64,000 nt of DNA from Mesorhizobium sp. B2-8-5 (GTDB taxonomy: Bacteria > Pseudomonadota > Alphaproteobacteria > Rhizobiales > Rhizobiaceae), in the NCBI RefSeq assembly GCF_006440675.2, contig NZ_CP083951.1, forward strand, positions 1,426,001 through 1,490,000, in the 5' to 3' direction. The notes beneath the pieces were generated by a model that ran no database searches, was not told the origin of the DNA, and was given only the letters and a program-made list of their open reading frames with translations. The translations under genes were made by a program, and so were the position numbers. Of this stretch, positions 54,232 to 62,252 are shown one piece after another. Within the stretch, counting starts at the first letter, position 1. The number at the start of each line of letters is the position of its first letter.

Positions 54232-54993
54232 ATGTCCGGCCAAAGCGCACGCGCGGCTGCCAGCCGTCAATATCCTTGTGAAAAGTGCCCGTTGCGGCCG
54301 TTGCCGGCGTTCCGTGAGTTCGACAAGCTGGAATTGTCATTCATCGGCACCTTCAAGCGCGGTGAACTTGCGGTCGACAAGGGGGCGACAGTCCTGGTCG
54401 AAGGCAGCCACAGCGCGCATCTCTATACCGTGCTGTCCGGCTGGGCGTTCCGCTACAAGCTTTTGCCCGACGGACGTCGGCAGATCCTCAATTTCTCCAT
54501 GCCCGGCGACCTCATCGGCCTGCAGGGAAGCCTGATGGGCGAGATGCAGCATTCGGTCGAAGCGCTGTCGCCGATGCTGCTGTGCGTCTTCGAACGCGAC
54601 CAGCTGCAGGAACTCTATCGCAACCATCCCGGCCTTGCCTATGACATCACCTGGATCGCGTCGCGCGAGGAGCGCATGCTGGACGAGAACCTGCTCAGCA
54701 TCGGCCGCCGCACCGCGCTCGAACGAGCGGCCTATCTCGTCGCCTTCATCGCCGGTCGGGCGCGCAGCGCCGGATTGAATGGCAAGACACCGGTGCAGAT
54801 TCCGATCACACAACAGCATATCGCCGACACGCTCGGCCTTTCGCTGGTCCATACCAACAAGACCATCCGCAAGCTGATGGACCGCAAGCTCGTGATGTGG
54901 CGAGATGGCGGCTGCGAAGTGATCGACTATGATGGACTGAAGAAGCTTGCCCGATGGGAGGGACTGGGCGAGGAACGCAGGCCACTCATCTAG
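54232..54993 (+). CDS. Crp/Fnr-family transcriptional regulator under EcfG control
   Basis: A 253-residue regulator with an effector domain (about 30-150; VEGSHSAHLYTVLSGWAFRYKLLPDGRRQILNFSMPGDLIGLQ) and a winged HTH (PVQIPITQQHIADTLGLSLVHTNKTIRKLMDRKLV). Two N-terminal Cys (PCEKCPLR) and one at LLCVF are present, one short of the four that bind the Fnr iron-sulfur cluster, so oxygen sensing by a 4Fe-4S cluster is unlikely. A perfect EcfG promoter makes it a second-tier stress regulator. Confidence 0.9.
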   Translation: MSGQSARAAASRQYPCEKCPLRPLPAFREFDKLELSFIGTFKRGELAVDKGATVLVEGSHSAHLYTVLSGWAFRYKLLPDGRRQILNFSMPGDLIGLQGSLMGEMQHSVEALSPMLLCVFERDQLQELYRNHPGLAYDITWIASREERMLDENLLSIGRRTALERAAYLVAFIAGRARSAGLNGKTPVQIPITQQHIADTLGLSLVHTNKTIRKLMDRKLVMWRDGGCEVIDYDGLKKLARWEGLGEERRPLI

Positions 54994-55015
54994 GATGCCT
55001 AGGGTCGCGACGACC

Positions 55016-55040
55016 GGAACCATGGCGCTGGACGGGCGTT
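55016..55040 (+). promoter_or_regulatory. EcfG-type promoter, DUF883 gene
   Basis: GGAAC (55016-55020), 16 bases, CGTT (55037-55040), 30 bases before the DUF883 start at 55071. Confidence 0.82.
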
Positions 55041-55070
55041 GAAACCAACGCAAACGCAAGGAGTTAGAGA

Positions 55071-55397
55071 ATGGCAACCGCCGCAGGCAAATCCGCAACG
55101 GACCAAGCAACCACTGCCGACCTCGAGGCCGATATCGAGCAACTGAAGGCGGATATCCAGAAACTTACCGAGCAGCTCGCCAAGACCGGTCAACACGGCT
55201 ATGGCGCGGCCCGTCGCGCCGCCGCGGATGGCGTCGAGCAGTTGCGGGCGCAGGGCGAAGCCGCGTTCGAGAGCATGCGGGGAAATGCCGAGGACATCGA
55301 AGCGCAACTGATCGCCAAAGTGCGGGAGAAGCCGGTGACGTCGCTGGCCATCGCGGCGGGCGTCGGTTTCCTCTTCGCCCTGCTTTCCCGCCGCTAA
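55071..55397 (+). CDS. DUF883 (ElaB/YqjD-like) membrane-anchored protein
   Basis: A 108-residue protein: helical cytosolic part (DLEADIEQLKADIQKLTEQLAKTGQHG, then EAAFESMRGNAEDIEAQLIAKVREKP) and a C-terminal anchor VTSLAIAAGVGFLFALLSRR. This is the ElaB/YqjD/DUF883 plan; E. coli homologues are stationary-phase proteins that bind ribosomes at the membrane. GCAAGGAGTTAGAGA precedes the ATG. It is 6 bases ahead of the next gene and is driven by a perfect EcfG promoter. Confidence 0.9.
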   Translation: MATAAGKSATDQATTADLEADIEQLKADIQKLTEQLAKTGQHGYGAARRAAADGVEQLRAQGEAAFESMRGNAEDIEAQLIAKVREKPVTSLAIAAGVGFLFALLSRR

Positions 55398-55403
55398 CCG
55401 CAG

Positions 55404-55868
55404 ATGGGGGCGCTTGTCTCGCTGATCTCGGCCCTCGCCTCGGGCGAGGCCATGGCCGCCTTGCACAGGGCGCGGACGACGGCAATCCTTTACGGACTTG
55501 CCGCCGTTTTTGCTCTGTGCGGCGTCGGTTTCCTCATCGGCGCCGCCTATATCTGGCTGGCGGCACGCTACGGGCCGGTGGCGAGCAGCCTCGGCTTCGG
55601 CATCGGCTTCCTGGTGCTTGCCGGGCTCATCCTCCTCATTCACAAGCTGACGACCAGCATGCGCAACAGGCGGCGCGCAAGACGGCGGCAGGCCGACATG
55701 ACCGCGCTGGGCGTTACTGCGGCACTTGCCCTGCTTCCGGCCCTTGCCAAGAGCAAGGGCGGGCTGGGAGCCGCCATCGCGCCCGCCCTGGCGGTCGTCG
55801 CCTACGCCATCTATCGTGAGAACGCCAAGCCCACGCCACCGAAGCAGGACCCGCAGGACATGTCGTAA
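55404..55868 (+). CDS. membrane protein, YqjE/phage-holin-superfamily-like
   Basis: A 154-residue protein with helices at TAILYGLAAVFALCGVGFLIGAAYIWLA, SSLGFGIGFLVLAGLILLIHKL and GLGAAIAPALAVVAYAIY, and a strongly basic loop MRNRRRARRRQADM. A YqjD-YqjE-like gene pair, with the DUF883 gene just upstream, is the common arrangement in stress operons. Function is not known. It shares the EcfG promoter at 55016. Confidence 0.75.
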   Translation: MGALVSLISALASGEAMAALHRARTTAILYGLAAVFALCGVGFLIGAAYIWLAARYGPVASSLGFGIGFLVLAGLILLIHKLTTSMRNRRRARRRQADMTALGVTAALALLPALAKSKGGLGAAIAPALAVVAYAIYRENAKPTPPKQDPQDMS

Positions 55869-55993
55869 GCGGTTCAGGAAACGCCGGGACCTCAGGGAGG
55901 CTCGGCGGCATCTTTCCTGCGGGCGAGGACGCCGGCGGAACTCGTGGCCAACGTCGCTGACTTGGGCAAGGCGGCGGATGTCATTCCTGGTTC

Positions 55994-56018
55994 GGAACCT
56001 TCCCGATCAAGACCCGTT
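55994..56018 (+). promoter_or_regulatory. EcfG-type promoter, 56068 gene
   Basis: GGAAC (55994-55998), 16 bases, CGTT (56015-56018), 50 bases before the GTG start at 56068. Confidence 0.78.
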
Positions 56019-56067
56019 ACCCGACCGTACCTGAAGCGCCCGCCGCCGCGCAGCATGGAGGCCAAGA

Positions 56068-56271
56068 GTGACCAAGATCGTACCCGAAGACAAAGCACGC
56101 CAGGGGCATTGGGGCTGGCATGCGCTCAGGATCCTCATCGCCGGGCTCTTGCTCGCCTTCATCGCGTGGGGGGCAGTCGAGATTTACGGCGAACTGATCA
56201 AATCGCCGACGACGCAGCAGACCGTGCCGGAAGCGCCGCCTGCGGCTCAGAAATCCGTCCAGGGCGGTTGA
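56068..56271 (+). CDS. small single-pass membrane protein under EcfG promoter
   Basis: A 67-residue protein with a GTG start preceded by GGAGG at six-base spacing. A charged head (MTKIVPEDKARQGHWGWHA) leads to one helix (LRILIAGLLLAFIAWGAVEIYG) and a Pro/Gln-rich periplasmic tail. No family recognised. The perfect EcfG promoter just ahead supports both the gene and its start. It is convergent with the lipid kinase gene. Confidence 0.72.
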   Translation: MTKIVPEDKARQGHWGWHALRILIAGLLLAFIAWGAVEIYGELIKSPTTQQTVPEAPPAAQKSVQGG

Positions 56272-56278
56272 CCCCGCA

Positions 56279-57199
56279 TCATGCCGCCCTTGCCTGCGCA
56301 TTGCTTGCCGGAACGAGCACTTTCAGCGCGCCGGGGTGAATCTCGATCGTTGTTTCGCGTTCCAGCCTGACCAGTTCGCCATCCAGCACCGCGCTGAACT
56401 TTTTGGCGGGCGAGTGGATCTTCAGCACAGCCCTGCCTGCCTGATGCACTTCGACATGCGCGCTCTGGCGCAGCCTCCCGCGCAGCATGTCCAGGAGGAG
56501 TTTTGCCAAGTGATGACGCTGGCGCGCGACGCTGACATAGATGCCGAGCACGCCGCCGGCCGGGTTGTCGGCATAGGGCAGATGGCCTTCGCCGAACAGA
56601 TTGTTGGAGATGCCGATGCCGGTGGTGCGGGTGACGATCTCGGCCTTGCCGACGCACAGGCTGACCTTGAGGGCAGGCGGATTGTTGATCGCCGCCCATG
56701 CGGCGCGCACGGATGCCTGCATCTTTCCAAGGCGCGAGCCGAAGTCCATCTTTTCGCGCAGCTGAACCATCTCAGCGTGCATGCCGACGGAGAACTGGTG
56801 CACGAAGGGCTGGCCGTTGGCGCTGGCCATATCGACCGCGATCACCTCGCCATCGGCGAAGGATTGCAGGGCGGCTTCCAGTGTCTGCGGAATGCCCAGG
56901 CCGCGCGCGAAGAGGTTCATCGTGCCGGCGGGCAAGATGGCCAGGACCTTCTTCTTGTTCATGAGGAGGGACGCCGCGGTGGAAATCGTGCCGTCGCCGC
57001 CTCCGGCAAGAACGACGTCGATGTTCCGCCTGGCGATGGCCTTCTCCAGCGCCGTGGCGATGTCGCGGCCGGCAACGATATCGATCTCGACCGAATGTCC
57101 GGCCGCTTCGAGCGTGTGACGCAACTGTTCGGAAAATGCTTCCAAATCGATGGTGCGGAGCGTGCCGCCGTCCTGGTTCAGCACCGCAGCAAACCGCAT
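56279..57199 (-). CDS. diacylglycerol-kinase-type lipid kinase (YegS/BmrU family)
   Basis: A 306-residue enzyme of the DAGK catalytic fold: VDVVLAGGGDGTISTAASLLM near residue 57 (nucleotide loop GGGDGT), LPAGTMNLFARGLGIP near residue 88, and a beta-rich C-terminal half ending with TTIEIHPGALKVLVPAS. It should phosphorylate a lipid alcohol at the inner membrane. A GGAAC-N17-CGTT promoter lies 60 bases upstream, placing it in the stress regulon. Confidence 0.9.
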   Translation of the reverse strand: MRFAAVLNQDGGTLRTIDLEAFSEQLRHTLEAAGHSVEIDIVAGRDIATALEKAIARRNIDVVLAGGGDGTISTAASLLMNKKKVLAILPAGTMNLFARGLGIPQTLEAALQSFADGEVIAVDMASANGQPFVHQFSVGMHAEMVQLREKMDFGSRLGKMQASVRAAWAAINNPPALKVSLCVGKAEIVTRTTGIGISNNLFGEGHLPYADNPAGGVLGIYVSVARQRHHLAKLLLDMLRGRLRQSAHVEVHQAGRAVLKIHSPAKKFSAVLDGELVRLERETTIEIHPGALKVLVPASNAQARAA

Positions 57200-57258
57200 G
57201 CACCACTCCGTGTCGCTTCAGGTCAGTTTGAGCCGGCAGACCCTCAGCCGCACGCCGG

Positions 57259-57284
57259 AACGAAGATGCGGCCGCAAAGGTTCC
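57259..57284 (-). promoter_or_regulatory. EcfG-type promoter, lipid kinase gene
   Basis: On the minus strand: GGAAC (57284-57280), 17 bases, CGTT (57262-57259), 60 bases before the lipid kinase start. Confidence 0.72.
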
Positions 57285-57329
57285 ACCGGAGGTTCAGGAT
57301 TCCAGCCAGTGGTGGATGCGTTGTGGTTG

Positions 57330-57354
57330 GAACAACACCCCGGTCACGACGTTG
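57330..57354 (+). promoter_or_regulatory. EcfG-type promoter, PRC-barrel gene
   Basis: GGAAC (57330-57334), 16 bases, CGTT (57351-57354), 91 bases before the PRC-barrel start. It is divergent from the lipid kinase promoter. Confidence 0.78.
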
Positions 57355-57444
57355 TGAACCTGTCGACACTGCCGCTCCCGACCCGCCGCTCAGAGGTTGG
57401 TCGAGGCAGTGTCATATACAAATCAGGCACGAGGAGAGACCATC

Positions 57445-58806
57445 ATGATCCGCACTCTTTTTGCGACGACCGCGATCGCGACGCTGCTCGCAAGCGGCGC
57501 TTTAGCACAGACGACGCCCGCCCCCGCTCCACAAGCCCCAGCAGCCGAAAATCCGGCGCCGGTCATGCGCTCGGATGGCGCGCTGATGACGAACATCATC
57601 GGCGAGTCCGTTTATAACGGCACCGGCGATGACGCGCAGGACATCGGCAAGGTCGACGATGTCGTCTTGGATTCCAGCGGCAAGGCCAAATCCGCCATTA
57701 TCGGGGTCGGCGGGTTCCTCGGCGTCGGCAAGAAGGACGTCGCTTTCGACTACGGCAAGCTGGAATGGGCCGAGAAGAACGGCGACCGCTGGCTAGTCGC
57801 CAAGTCCACGAAAGATGAACTGAACGCTCTGCCGGCATTCGACCGCAAGCCTTATGATCCGGCGCCAGCGCAGTCGGCCGACGCGACGCAGCCCGCTAAC
57901 AATACGACGACGCAGGCTCCAGCGGCCGCACCGGCTGAGCCGGTGAACAAGGCCGAGGGCAACCTCGCCACCAACATCATGGGCGAGTCGGTCTATAACG
58001 GCACCGCGGACGACGCCCAGAAGATCGGCGACGTGAAGGACATCGTGCTTGCCAAGGACGGCAAGGCCGAGTCGCTGGTGATCGGCGTCGGCGGCTTCCT
58101 CGGCATCGGCACGAAGAACGTCACCTATGACTTCGCCAAGGCGAAATGGGCGGAGAAGAACGGCGACCGCTGGCTGGTGGCCGAGACGACGAAGGAGGAA
58201 CTGCAGGCCCAGCCCGATTTCAACCGCAAGGCCTATGATCCGGCGCCGGGCTCGACGACGGCCGCGAGCAACGCTCCTGCGGCGACCACGCCCGCGGTGG
58301 TGTCTTCGGATACGACCTCCGACAAGGGGGCCAAACCGGCAGAGCCCGCCAAGTCGACGGCCGAGAACAAACCTGCGACGCCGCCGGCCCAGAGCACGGC
58401 CGAGAACAAGCCCGCCGATAACGGCACCGCCGCAACCGACCAGACCAAGACCGCTTCCATCGACAAATCGACGCTGAGCGAAATGCCGATGGGCAACATC
58501 CGTGTCGACGACCTCAAGGGCACGACGGTCTATGGCGCCAACGATGCCAAGATCGGTTCGATCGGCGATGTCGTGCTGACGCCCGACAACAAGCCGGACG
58601 CAGTCATTGTCGATGTCGGCGGCTTCCTCGGCATCGGCGCCAAGGAAGTGGCGATCGGCATGGACAAGCTCAAATTCATGACCGACAAGAACGGCAAGAA
58701 ATATCTCTATACCAACTTCACCAAGGAACAGTTGCAGGCGCAGACGGCCTATGACAAGAGCAGTTATGCCGCCAACCGCGACCAGCAGCGGATGATGTTG
58801 AAATAG
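57445..58806 (+). CDS. exported protein with three PRC-barrel domains
   Basis: A 453-residue protein: signal peptide MIRTLFATTAIATLLASGALAQ, then three PRC-barrel modules with GESVYNG...IGKVDDVVLDSSGKAKSAIIGVGGFLGVG, repeated as IGDVKDIVLAKDGKAESLVIGVGGFLGIG and IGSIGDVVLTPDNKPDAVIVDVGGFLGIG. Modules 1 and 2 are close duplicates; Ala/Pro/Thr-rich linkers join them. PRC-barrel exported proteins are common stress-induced envelope proteins in rhizobia, with no defined activity. The start at 57445 follows GAGGAGAGACC. It has a divergent EcfG promoter. Confidence 0.9.
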   Translation: MIRTLFATTAIATLLASGALAQTTPAPAPQAPAAENPAPVMRSDGALMTNIIGESVYNGTGDDAQDIGKVDDVVLDSSGKAKSAIIGVGGFLGVGKKDVAFDYGKLEWAEKNGDRWLVAKSTKDELNALPAFDRKPYDPAPAQSADATQPANNTTTQAPAAAPAEPVNKAEGNLATNIMGESVYNGTADDAQKIGDVKDIVLAKDGKAESLVIGVGGFLGIGTKNVTYDFAKAKWAEKNGDRWLVAETTKEELQAQPDFNRKAYDPAPGSTTAASNAPAATTPAVVSSDTTSDKGAKPAEPAKSTAENKPATPPAQSTAENKPADNGTAATDQTKTASIDKSTLSEMPMGNIRVDDLKGTTVYGANDAKIGSIGDVVLTPDNKPDAVIVDVGGFLGIGAKEVAIGMDKLKFMTDKNGKKYLYTNFTKEQLQAQTAYDKSSYAANRDQQRMMLK

Positions 58807-58920
58807 GGATTAGGGATTAGGCAGTAGGCAGTAGGGAATAGGCAGTAGACGAAAGAAAAGTTGGCAAAGCAACCCACGGTTTGGATATTCACTGCCTACT
58901 GCCTACTGCCTACTGCCTGA
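58807..58920. repeat. GGCAGTA tandem repeats in inverted arrangement
   Basis: After the PRC-barrel stop come AGGGATTAGGGATTAGGCAGTAGGCAGTAG-type units, and 45 bases on a run of ACTGCCT units in the opposite sense (58891-58919). The two arms can pair. The right arm encodes the last residues of the sulfatase gene (SQAVGSRQ). Confidence 0.85.
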
Positions 58921-60464
58921 CTCACGTACCCGACCACGCCATCTTCCGTCAGTTCCGCCAATGCCAGCGACTGATCGAGATGCGCGGCGCGCCAGGCGAG
59001 CATCCTTTCGGCGAACTCAAGCCGTACGGACAGATAGGCCGTGTCGCCTGCCACGTTGTTCAACTCGCCCGGGTCTTTCGAGAGATCGAAGAGAAGCGCC
59101 GGCAGACCACCGCCGAAATGGACATATTTGAACTCGGCCGTGCGGATGACGGCAAGGTTGCAGGCGCTCGATGCGATACCGAAATGGCGCTCCGCTTCGT
59201 CGTTGGCGACTGTACGGAAATCAAACTCCCAATGCGCCGCGTCGCGCCAGGTCTCCGGCTTCTTGCCCTCGATCCAGGGCATGAGCGAACGGCCGTCGAG
59301 ATGGCGCTGTGGCGCGGCGCCGATCAGGTCGAGCAAGGTCGGGAAGATATCGACCGCCTCCGTGAAACGGTCGACGGATGAACCGGCCTCGGCTCTCCGG
59401 CGCGGATCGCGGATGATCAGCGGAATATGGTAGCTGGCGTCGAAGAAGCCGCCCTTGCCGAGCATGAAATGGTCGCCCATCATCTCGGCATGGTCGGAGG
59501 TCAGCACGATGACGGTGTCGTCCCAGGCGTCCGCCGATTTGATCGCCCGCCAGATGCGGCCGAGCTGCGCGTCGACCTCGGCGATCATGCCGTAATAGAT
59601 CGCGCGGACTAAGCGGAAATTCTCCTCGCTCCAGTCCGGCACCTTGCCTTCGATGCCGGGAACGAATTTTGTCCGCTTCTGCCGGTCGAGATCGTAAGCG
59701 ACATAGGGATGGCTTTCCGCCTCGGCCTGCCAGCTTGCAGCGCGCCGGAAGGCGGGACCATCGCCTGGATCGTACATCGTGTTGTAGGGTTCCGGCACGA
59801 TGAAGGGCGGGTGTGGGCTGATGAGGGAGACATGCGCGAACCACGGCACGCTCTTCTCCTGCTCGCCGAGCCAGCGGATGAATTCGCCGGCCAGGAAAGC
59901 GGTCGGCGTCTGGTCTTGCGAATAGACGGGCGGCGCGTTGGTGACGTCGCGTTCCGCTTGCCCGTTGGCCGGACGGTGGATATCAGGGCTGCCGGCGCCG
60001 GTGTCGATGCCCTGCGCCTGCAGCCATGACAGCCACTGCTTCTGATGCTCGGGCAGGGCTTGGCGCACGGTGAATCCCGGCAGCACGCCTTCATAGCTGC
60101 GCAGCCGCGGATCCTCGGGGGAGAGTTGTCGGGGATCGAGCGAGACATCGGTGTAGCCGAACAGGGTCGGATCGTAGCCCGCCGCGCGCGCCGAAAGCGC
60201 GATATTGCCATGGCGCGCGTCGAGCGGCGTGCCGTTGCGGCAGACACGATTGTTCATCTGGTAGAGCCCGGTATAGAGGCAGGCGCGGGCCGGCGAGCAA
60301 GGAGCTGCGCCTCCGTAGTGCCGGCGGAAGAGCACGCCTTGCGCGGCGAGCGCATCCGCATTCGGCGTCTTCACCACCGGGTGGCCGGCGGCCGACAGGC
60401 AATCGCCACGCCACTGGTCGCAGGTGATGAGGAGAACATTCGGGCGGCTCGTCGGATTGTCCAA
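58896..60464 (-). CDS. sulfatase-family hydrolase (arylsulfatase / phosphonate monoester hydrolase type)
   Basis: A 522-residue alkaline-phosphatase-superfamily enzyme. The metal-binding start is RPNVLLITCDQWRGDCL, and GGAAPCSPARACLYTGLYQMNNR holds the C-x-P-x-R site whose Cys becomes formylglycine. Later blocks are VILTSDHAEMMGDHFMLGKGGFFD with metal ligands. It would cleave a sulfate or phosphonate ester; substrate unknown. The TTG at 60464 has AAGGAG at six-base spacing and fits the family start better than the GTG at 60509. The C-terminus runs into the GGCAGTA repeat. Confidence 0.88.
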   Translation of the reverse strand: MDNPTSRPNVLLITCDQWRGDCLSAAGHPVVKTPNADALAAQGVLFRRHYGGAAPCSPARACLYTGLYQMNNRVCRNGTPLDARHGNIALSARAAGYDPTLFGYTDVSLDPRQLSPEDPRLRSYEGVLPGFTVRQALPEHQKQWLSWLQAQGIDTGAGSPDIHRPANGQAERDVTNAPPVYSQDQTPTAFLAGEFIRWLGEQEKSVPWFAHVSLISPHPPFIVPEPYNTMYDPGDGPAFRRAASWQAEAESHPYVAYDLDRQKRTKFVPGIEGKVPDWSEENFRLVRAIYYGMIAEVDAQLGRIWRAIKSADAWDDTVIVLTSDHAEMMGDHFMLGKGGFFDASYHIPLIIRDPRRRAEAGSSVDRFTEAVDIFPTLLDLIGAAPQRHLDGRSLMPWIEGKKPETWRDAAHWEFDFRTVANDEAERHFGIASSACNLAVIRTAEFKYVHFGGGLPALLFDLSKDPGELNNVAGDTAYLSVRLEFAERMLAWRAAHLDQSLALAELTEDGVVGYVSQAVGSRQ

Positions 60465-60553
60465 GATCGTCTCCTTGTGGAAGCGCGCCCCAGATGGAAC
60501 GGAAATCACCGGCGTTGCAAGCCGAAGCCGGTGATGGATTGGTGAACATATTT

Positions 60554-60567
60554 TGAACAGTCGTTCA
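60554..60567. promoter_or_regulatory. TetR-type palindrome between sulfatase and mhqO-like genes
   Basis: TGAACAGTCGTTCA is TGAAC-N4-GTTCA, a layout common for TetR-family operators. A GTGAAC at 60542 gives a wider repeat with GTTCAC at 60563. It lies 114 bases before the mhqO-like start, in the divergent promoter region. Confidence 0.5.
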
Positions 60568-60680
60568 CTTTTATGACACAGTCCATTCTGTGTTTGCCCG
60601 CTTTGCCGCCGGCCCGCCGATCCTCATATTGGCGTGGACAGCGGCGAGGGCCGCACAAGGACAAGGGAAGGAGCACGATC

Positions 60681-61613
60681 ATGCTCAATCAGATCAAGGG
60701 CCTGCATCACGTCACCTCGATGGCGAGCGACGCGCGCCGCAACAACGAGTTCTTCACCAAGAAGCTCGGCCTGCGCCGGGTGAAAAAGACCGTCAATTTC
60801 GACGCACCGGATGTCTACCATCTCTATTACGCCGATGAGGTCGGCACGCCGGGCTCGGTGATGACCTATTTCCCGTTCCCCGATATCGGCCAGGGCCGAC
60901 ATGGCGTCGGCGAAGTCGGCACGACGGTGTTCTCGGTGCCGGAAGGCACGCTCGCCTATTGGGAAAAGCGCTTCGCCGACGAGGGCGTGGGCAACGTCGC
61001 CCGCACGGAAAATTTCGGCGAGAAGCGGCTCACCTTCACCGGTCCGGACGGCGACAGTTTCGCGCTTGTCGAGGACAAGGCCGATAAAAGGGCGCCCTGG
61101 GTCAAGGGCGGCGTTCCCGGCGACGAGGCGATCCGCGGCTTTCACTCGGTCTCGCTCCGGCTGAAGGATGGCGGCGCCACCGAGGAGCTTTTGAAGTTCA
61201 TGGGCTATGAGGAGGTCGACAAGTCCGGCAACGTCCGCCGGCTGGCGATCAAGAATGGCAATGGCGCCGACGTCGTCGACATCGAATCGCTGCCAGGCGC
61301 CGGCTTTGCCAACCTCGGCGCCGGCTCGGTGCATCACGTCGCCTTCGCGGTCGAGGATCGCGCCAAACAGCTCGAAGTGCGCAAGGCGCTGATCGACACG
61401 GGCTATGGCGTCACGCCGGTCATCGATCGCGACTATTTCTGGGCGATCTATTTCCGCACGCCGGGCGGTGTGTTGTTCGAGGTGGCGACCAACGAACCGG
61501 GATTCGACCGCGACGAGGACACCGCGCATCTCGGCGAGGCGCTGAAGCTGCCGACGCAGCATCAGCATTTGCGGCCTTATCTCGAAGAGCATCTGCAGAA
61601 GCTGGAAGGCTGA
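60681..61613 (+). CDS. mhqO: ring-cleaving dioxygenase, MhqO type
   Basis: A 310-residue two-module VOC dioxygenase: IKGLHHVTSMASDARRNNEFFTKKLGLRRVKKTVNFDAPDVYHLYYAD is the MhqO-type N-terminus, GFHSVSLRLKDGGATEELLKFMGY opens the second module, and HHVAFAVEDRAKQLEVRKAL with YFRTPGGVLFEVATNEPGF ends it, giving the His and Glu metal ligands. Such enzymes open hydroquinone rings. The start at 60681 follows AAGGAGCACGATC. It is three bases from the hydrolase gene; the gene name is by family resemblance to the MhqO/MhqD pair. Confidence 0.9.
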   Translation: MLNQIKGLHHVTSMASDARRNNEFFTKKLGLRRVKKTVNFDAPDVYHLYYADEVGTPGSVMTYFPFPDIGQGRHGVGEVGTTVFSVPEGTLAYWEKRFADEGVGNVARTENFGEKRLTFTGPDGDSFALVEDKADKRAPWVKGGVPGDEAIRGFHSVSLRLKDGGATEELLKFMGYEEVDKSGNVRRLAIKNGNGADVVDIESLPGAGFANLGAGSVHHVAFAVEDRAKQLEVRKALIDTGYGVTPVIDRDYFWAIYFRTPGGVLFEVATNEPGFDRDEDTAHLGEALKLPTQHQHLRPYLEEHLQKLEG

Positions 61614-61616
61614 GCC

Positions 61617-62252
61617 ATGAGCAAGGACGCTTACATCCACAAGGTGCTGCCCGGTTCGCCGGGCGGCCCACTGCTCTTCGTCTTCCACGGCACCGGCGCG
61701 GATGAGAACCAGCTTCTTGGTTTCGGTCGCGAGCTTGTGCCTTCGGCGACGATCGTCTCGCCACGTGGCGACGTGTCGGAGCATGGTGCCGCCCGCTTCT
61801 TCCGCCGCACCGGCGAGGGCGTCTACGACATGGACGACCTAGCACGCGCGACATCGAAGATGGCGGGCTTCGTCAAGGCGCAAGTCGAGGCGGCAAAACC
61901 CTCGGCGGTGTTCGGCCTCGGCTACTCCAACGGCGCCAACGTCCTGGCTTCGGTGGTGTTCGCCGAGCCGAGCCTGTTCGACGCCACGGCGCTGATGCAT
62001 CCGCTGATCCCGTTCGAGCCACGCATCCAGGGCAGCCTTGCCGGCCGCAGCATCCTGATCACGGCCGGCAGGCGCGACCCGATCTGTCCGCCCAGCCTGA
62101 CATCGCGGCTCGAGGCTTATTCGCGCGCCGACGGCGCCGATGTCACAGTGGAATGGCACGACGGCGGGCATGAGGTTCGGCCGAATGAAATCGAAGCGGC
62201 GCGGCGGCTGTTCGCGCTCGCGCCCGCTGAAGGAGGCAAGAACAATGGCTGA
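61617..62252 (+). CDS. mhqD: alpha/beta hydrolase, MhqD/carboxylesterase type
   Basis: A 211-residue hydrolase: LLFVFHGTGADENQLLGFGREL (oxyanion loop HGTG), the nucleophile in GLGYSNGANVLAS, an acidic residue region ITAGRRDPICPP and the catalytic His in HDGGHEV. This is the phospholipase/carboxylesterase (DLH-like) family that includes MhqD, which with MhqO confers hydroquinone resistance. It is translated with the upstream dioxygenase and overlaps the next gene by eight bases. Confidence 0.9.
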   Translation: MSKDAYIHKVLPGSPGGPLLFVFHGTGADENQLLGFGRELVPSATIVSPRGDVSEHGAARFFRRTGEGVYDMDDLARATSKMAGFVKAQVEAAKPSAVFGLGYSNGANVLASVVFAEPSLFDATALMHPLIPFEPRIQGSLAGRSILITAGRRDPICPPSLTSRLEAYSRADGADVTVEWHDGGHEVRPNEIEAARRLFALAPAEGGKNNG

